Assembly (NCBI GenBank): GCA_025358395.1
Contig: JANYJT010000115.1
Coordinates: 1 to 9,259 of the forward strand
DNA: 9,259 nt
Direction: 5' to 3'
Origin: Bacteroidia bacterium
GTDB lineage: Bacteria; Bacteroidota; Bacteroidia; Bacteroidales; Prolixibacteraceae
A program made the position numbers and the translations under genes. The notes beneath the pieces were generated by a model. That model made no database searches. It was not told the origin of the DNA and saw only the letters and a list, made by a program, of their open reading frames with translations. Shown here piece after piece: positions 6,517-9,259 of the stretch. Each line of letters opens with the position of its first letter. Within the stretch, counting starts at the first letter, position 1.

Positions 6517-7230
6517 ATGATCAGCATACAAGACCTGCACAAGTCATATGTTACCGGAAACAATAGTCTCCATGTTTTAAAAGGATTAAACCTGGAAATA
6601 AAAGAAGGGGAATTTGTCTCCATCATGGGCTCATCCGGTTCGGGTAAATCGACCTTATTGAACATTCTCGGTGTCCTTGACGACTACGACAAAGGAAATT
6701 ATTACCTGAGTGGAAAACGTATCTGGGGTTTGAATGAAACTCAGGCTGCCATCACGCGCAATGCCATGATTGGCTTTATCTTTCAATCCTTTAATCTGAT
6801 ATCATTCAAGAATGCCATGGAGAATGTGGCTCTTCCGCTATATTATCAAAAAGTAAGCAGGAAGAAACGCAACCTCATCGCCATGGAGTATCTGGATCGG
6901 TTAGGGCTTAAAGATTGGGCGCATCATCTTCCCAGTGAAATGTCTGGCGGACAAAAGCAACGTGTTGCCATCGCACGCGCATTGATTTCCAATCCCAAAA
7001 TAATTCTTGCTGACGAACCAACCGGAGCCCTTGACTCTCAAACTTCGTTGGAGGTGATGGAGATTCTCAAAGAGGTAAATGATCAGGGAATTACCGTCAT
7101 TATCGTAACCCATGAGCACGACATTGCCGCACTCACGAAAAAAATTATCCGGCTGAAGGATGGCATCATCGGTGAAGTAATTACCAATGGTGACCTTCAG
7201 AATTACCGTAACAGATTAACCCAGGAATAA
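6517..7230 (+). CDS. ABC transporter ATPase, MacB/LolD type
   Basis: This is the nucleotide-binding subunit of a mechanotransmission-type (MacB/LolCDE-like) ABC transporter, acting on the cytoplasmic face of the inner membrane with the two permeases that follow. The 237-residue protein has the normal length for an unfused ATPase. It shows Walker [10 protein letters not shown] (38-46), the Q-loop Gln90 in FIFQSFNL, the signature MSGGQKQR (142-149, Met replacing the usual Leu), Walker B IILADE with catalytic Glu167, the D-loop ALDS (171-174) and the H-loop His199 in VTHEHD. It starts at an ATG preceded by an A-rich tract and no clear Shine-Dalgarno, and ends 10 nt before permease 1, so the genes are almost certainly co-transcribed. 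It could serve efflux, lipoprotein or peptide handling; the sequence does not decide, so no gene symbol is given. Confidence 0.93.
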   Translation: MISIQDLHKSYVTGNNSLHVLKGLNLEIKEGEFVSIMGSSGSGKSTLLNILGVLDDYDKGNYYLSGKRIWGLNETQAAITRNAMIGFIFQSFNLISFKNAMENVALPLYYQKVSRKKRNLIAMEYLDRLGLKDWAHHLPSEMSGGQKQRVAIARALISNPKIILADEPTGALDSQTSLEVMEILKEVNDQGITVIIVTHEHDIAALTKKIIRLKDGIIGEVITNGDLQNYRNRLTQE

Positions 7231-7240
7231 ATCTATAGGT

Positions 7241-8503
7241 ATGTTCGATATAGATATTTGGCAGGAGATTTTCAGCACCATCAAGAAAAACAAACTCAGG
7301 ACCTTCCTGACAGGCTTTTCAGTCGCATGGGGGATATTCATGCTCATGGTATTGCTTGGTTCCGGGAATGGGCTCTCCAATGGTGTAAAGGAGCAGTTTG
7401 CCGAAAACGCGGTCAATGTGATGTGGATGTGGACAGGCGAAACCTCGATTCCTTACAACGGTCTTAAAGAAGGTCGTGAAGTGAAATTTAATAACCAGGA
7501 TTATGAATTTCTTACAACAAAATCGAAAGATATAGAGAAGGTCTCCTCACGCTATTATCTGCCAAATGACATATTATATGTCTATGGAAAAGAGTACGGA
7601 TCCTTTGAAACCAGTACCTGTTACCCTTCCCTGAGGGACATGGAAAACATCAACGTGAAGACCGGCCGATTTATCAATGATATGGACATGAAGGAGTTCC
7701 GAAAGGTGGTTGTTATCGGCGACGAAATTAGGAAGGCCCTATTTAAAGAGGAAGATCCAATCGGGAAATATATAAAAATTGGGGGGGTACCATTTAACGT
7801 CGTTGGTGTTTCCGCTACAAAGAAAAGAAATCAGGATAATAACAGGTCAGCATATATTCCTTTCACAACGGCTCAGCGCATTTTTAACGGTGGAAACCGG
7901 GTTCACACATTTACGGTAACCTCAAAAATGGTTCAGACAGCCGAGGAAGCTGAAGCCATCACTGAAAAAGTTCGCGTTGACATGGCCTCGAGGCATAATT
8001 TTGACTCAAAAGACAAAAGGGCGATGGGCTCTTTCAATTTGTTGACGGAATATATCCGTACGATGAAAATTTTTCAGGCAATCAGTCTATTTGTTTGGAT
8101 CATTGGAATCGGAACACTTATCGCCGGTATTGTTGGTGTAAGCAATATTATGCTGATTCTGGTTAAAGAACGTACCAAGGAGATTGGTATCAGAAAGGCA
8201 CTTGGAGCCACTCCGTTTTCGGTGATTAGCTTGGTACTGCTCGAATCTGTTTTGATAACAACCGTAGCCGGATACATTGGGCTGGTAATGGGTGTCGGAC
8301 TGATGGAGCTTATCAACTTTGGATTGGAGCAAGCTGCAGGGGCTGGGGCAAGTAATATGTTCTTTAAAAACCCGACTGTGGATTTTAATACAGCAGTATC
8401 TGCTACCCTGATTTTGATATTGTCGGGAGCTCTTGCAGGATATTTTCCTTCAAGAAGGGCTGCCAGCGTAACCCCAATTGAAGCCCTTCGGGATGAAAAT
8501 TAG
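7241..8503 (+). CDS. MacB/FtsX-family ABC permease 1
   Basis: This is an inner-membrane permease of the MacB/LolCE superfamily with 420 residues. The layout is classic: a short cytosolic N-terminus, TM1 (about 22-41), a large periplasmic MacB-type domain (about 42-275), then the FtsX domain with three helices at about 279-308, 325-357 and 384-402. Between TM2 and TM3 lies the conserved cytosolic coupling stretch KERTKEIGIRKALGAT (309-324). The tail PSRRAASVTPIEALR (403-417) is also typical. It begins 10 nt after the ATPase stop with only a weak AGG before the ATG. Its N-terminal half is clearly paralogous to permease 2. The ATPase is a separate gene, unlike E. coli MacB where both are fused. 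The substrate is unknown. Confidence 0.93.
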   Translation: MFDIDIWQEIFSTIKKNKLRTFLTGFSVAWGIFMLMVLLGSGNGLSNGVKEQFAENAVNVMWMWTGETSIPYNGLKEGREVKFNNQDYEFLTTKSKDIEKVSSRYYLPNDILYVYGKEYGSFETSTCYPSLRDMENINVKTGRFINDMDMKEFRKVVVIGDEIRKALFKEEDPIGKYIKIGGVPFNVVGVSATKKRNQDNNRSAYIPFTTAQRIFNGGNRVHTFTVTSKMVQTAEEAEAITEKVRVDMASRHNFDSKDKRAMGSFNLLTEYIRTMKIFQAISLFVWIIGIGTLIAGIVGVSNIMLILVKERTKEIGIRKALGATPFSVISLVLLESVLITTVAGYIGLVMGVGLMELINFGLEQAAGAGASNMFFKNPTVDFNTAVSATLILILSGALAGYFPSRRAASVTPIEALRDEN

Positions 8504-8521
8504 CTAATAGCTAACAACTAA
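8501..8521 (+). repeat. Period-7 array at the permease 1 stop codon
   Basis: TAGCTAA occurs twice head to tail (8501-8507, 8508-8514), followed by CAACTAA (8515-8521). The first TAG is the stop codon of permease 1. More distant 7-8 nt relatives may continue to about 8545, inside the 61-nt spacer before permease 2. Confidence 0.6.
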
Positions 8522-8564
8522 AAGCTTGATATAGTAATACATAGAACACAACAATTTTTTTGAA

Positions 8565-9259
8565 ATGTTTGATCTCGATAGATGGAATGAAATTTGGCAC
8601 GCACTGGCTAAGAATAAAGTCAGGAGTCTACTAACAGCTTTCGGGGTGTTTTGGGGTATCTTCATGCTGATTGTGATGGCCGGTGCCAGCAACGGGTTGA
8701 AAAACGGGATAGTGGAAGGGGTAGCCAAATTTGCCACCAACTCTTGTTTTATGTGGTCACAACAAACTGGGGAGCCTTACAAAGGGTTTAAACGGGGAAG
8801 ACAATGGAACATGGAATCGGATGATATCACCTATATCCTAAACAATGTACCCGAAGTTGAGTACATATCTCCCAAGAATTTTGGATCAAGGATGAACGGA
8901 GGACCCAATACCATCCATGGATTAAAAAGCGGAGCATACAATGTCAAAGGAGATTATCCCCAATATGTCAAAATTGATCCTTGTACCGTCCTTCAGGGAA
9001 GATGGATCAACGACATGGATATTCGCGACAAACGGAAGGTTTGTGTGATCGGGGAGAAAGTATTTGAGCAGATGTTTGATGCCAAAGAAAATCCACTCGG
9101 CGATTATCTGAAAATTTCAGGGGTATATTATCAGGTAATAGGAGTAATACGTCCGGAAACCAATATCAACATCAACGGACGCGCTGAAGAGTCTATCTTT
9201 CTCCCTTTTACCACTATGCAACAAACATACAACATGGGTAATATGGTTCATTTTCTTGC
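8565..9259 (+). CDS. MacB/FtsX-family ABC permease 2 (3' end outside window)
   Basis: An uninterrupted frame of 231 codons runs from the ATG to the window edge without a stop, so only the N-terminal half is visible. It begins MFDLDRWNEIWHAL, has TM1 at about residues 22-42 (LLTAFGVFWGIFMLIV), and continues into the periplasmic MacB-type domain. It is a paralogue of permease 1: both share MFD-D-W-EI, the NK-R motif before TM1, WGIFML, NGL-NG, INDMD, an RKV-VIG stretch, and a V-GV end to the same domain block. The missing part should hold the three C-terminal helices and the coupling loop. The pair suggests a heterodimeric permease served by the one upstream ATPase. The start ATG lies after an A/T-rich tract with no Shine-Dalgarno. 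Confidence 0.9.
   Translation, partial: MFDLDRWNEIWHALAKNKVRSLLTAFGVFWGIFMLIVMAGASNGLKNGIVEGVAKFATNSCFMWSQQTGEPYKGFKRGRQWNMESDDITYILNNVPEVEYISPKNFGSRMNGGPNTIHGLKSGAYNVKGDYPQYVKIDPCTVLQGRWINDMDIRDKRKVCVIGEKVFEQMFDAKENPLGDYLKISGVYYQVIGVIRPETNININGRAEESIFLPFTTMQQTYNMGNMVHFL

Noticed and set aside
8504..8740. Minus-strand open frame over the start of permease 2
   Set aside because: It overlaps the clearly coding N-terminus of permease 2, which has strong paralogy to permease 1 on the plus strand.

Overview
The window looks like an ordinary core-genome segment of a Bacteroidota (Bacteroidetes) bacterium, possibly a Bacteroidales/Marinilabiliales-type lineage. This rests on moderate-to-low G+C by eye, mostly A-rich translation starts without a clear Shine-Dalgarno, a perfect TAnnTTTG -7 box ahead of thiL, a sufB-C-D-S gene order, and unfused MacB/LolCDE-type ABC transporter genes. 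No rRNA, tRNA, CRISPR array, insertion sequence, phage gene or broken gene was seen. The lineage is inferred from these traits; no database was searched.

Left half (19-5088, minus strand): a SUF iron-sulfur cluster assembly operon transcribed right to left as sufB, sufC, sufD, sufS. SufS takes sulfur from cysteine using PLP, and the SufB/SufC/SufD scaffold ATPase builds the cluster. The key catalytic residues are present in all four. SufC and SufD are translationally abutted (1-nt gap), whereas sufB-sufC and sufD-sufS are separated by spacers of about 140 nt. No sulfur acceptor (SufE/SufU) or carrier (SufA) lies inside the window; the sequence stops 18 nt after sufS.

Centre (5089-5297): a divergent spacer between sufB (minus) and thiL (plus). 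It holds a good Bacteroidota-type promoter for thiL, a weaker opposing -7 box for suf only 10 nt away, and four AGTACT words with small inverted repeats in the likely suf leader.

Right half (plus strand): thiL (thiamine-monophosphate kinase, last step of thiamine diphosphate synthesis), a 175-nt spacer, then an ABC exporter set: an ATPase and two paralogous MacB/FtsX-type permeases, the second cut by the window end. The substrate is not deducible.

The most unusual signal is in the spacers, not the genes. In all four spacers of more than 50 nt that follow a stop codon (after sufB, sufD, thiL and permease 1), a degenerate short tandem array starts at or within a few bases of the stop. The period is 7-9 nt and the repeated word differs at each locus. 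I do not recognise this as a named element. The proteins themselves look conventional, apart from a Cys-rich SufD tail and an altered SufS active-site loop.
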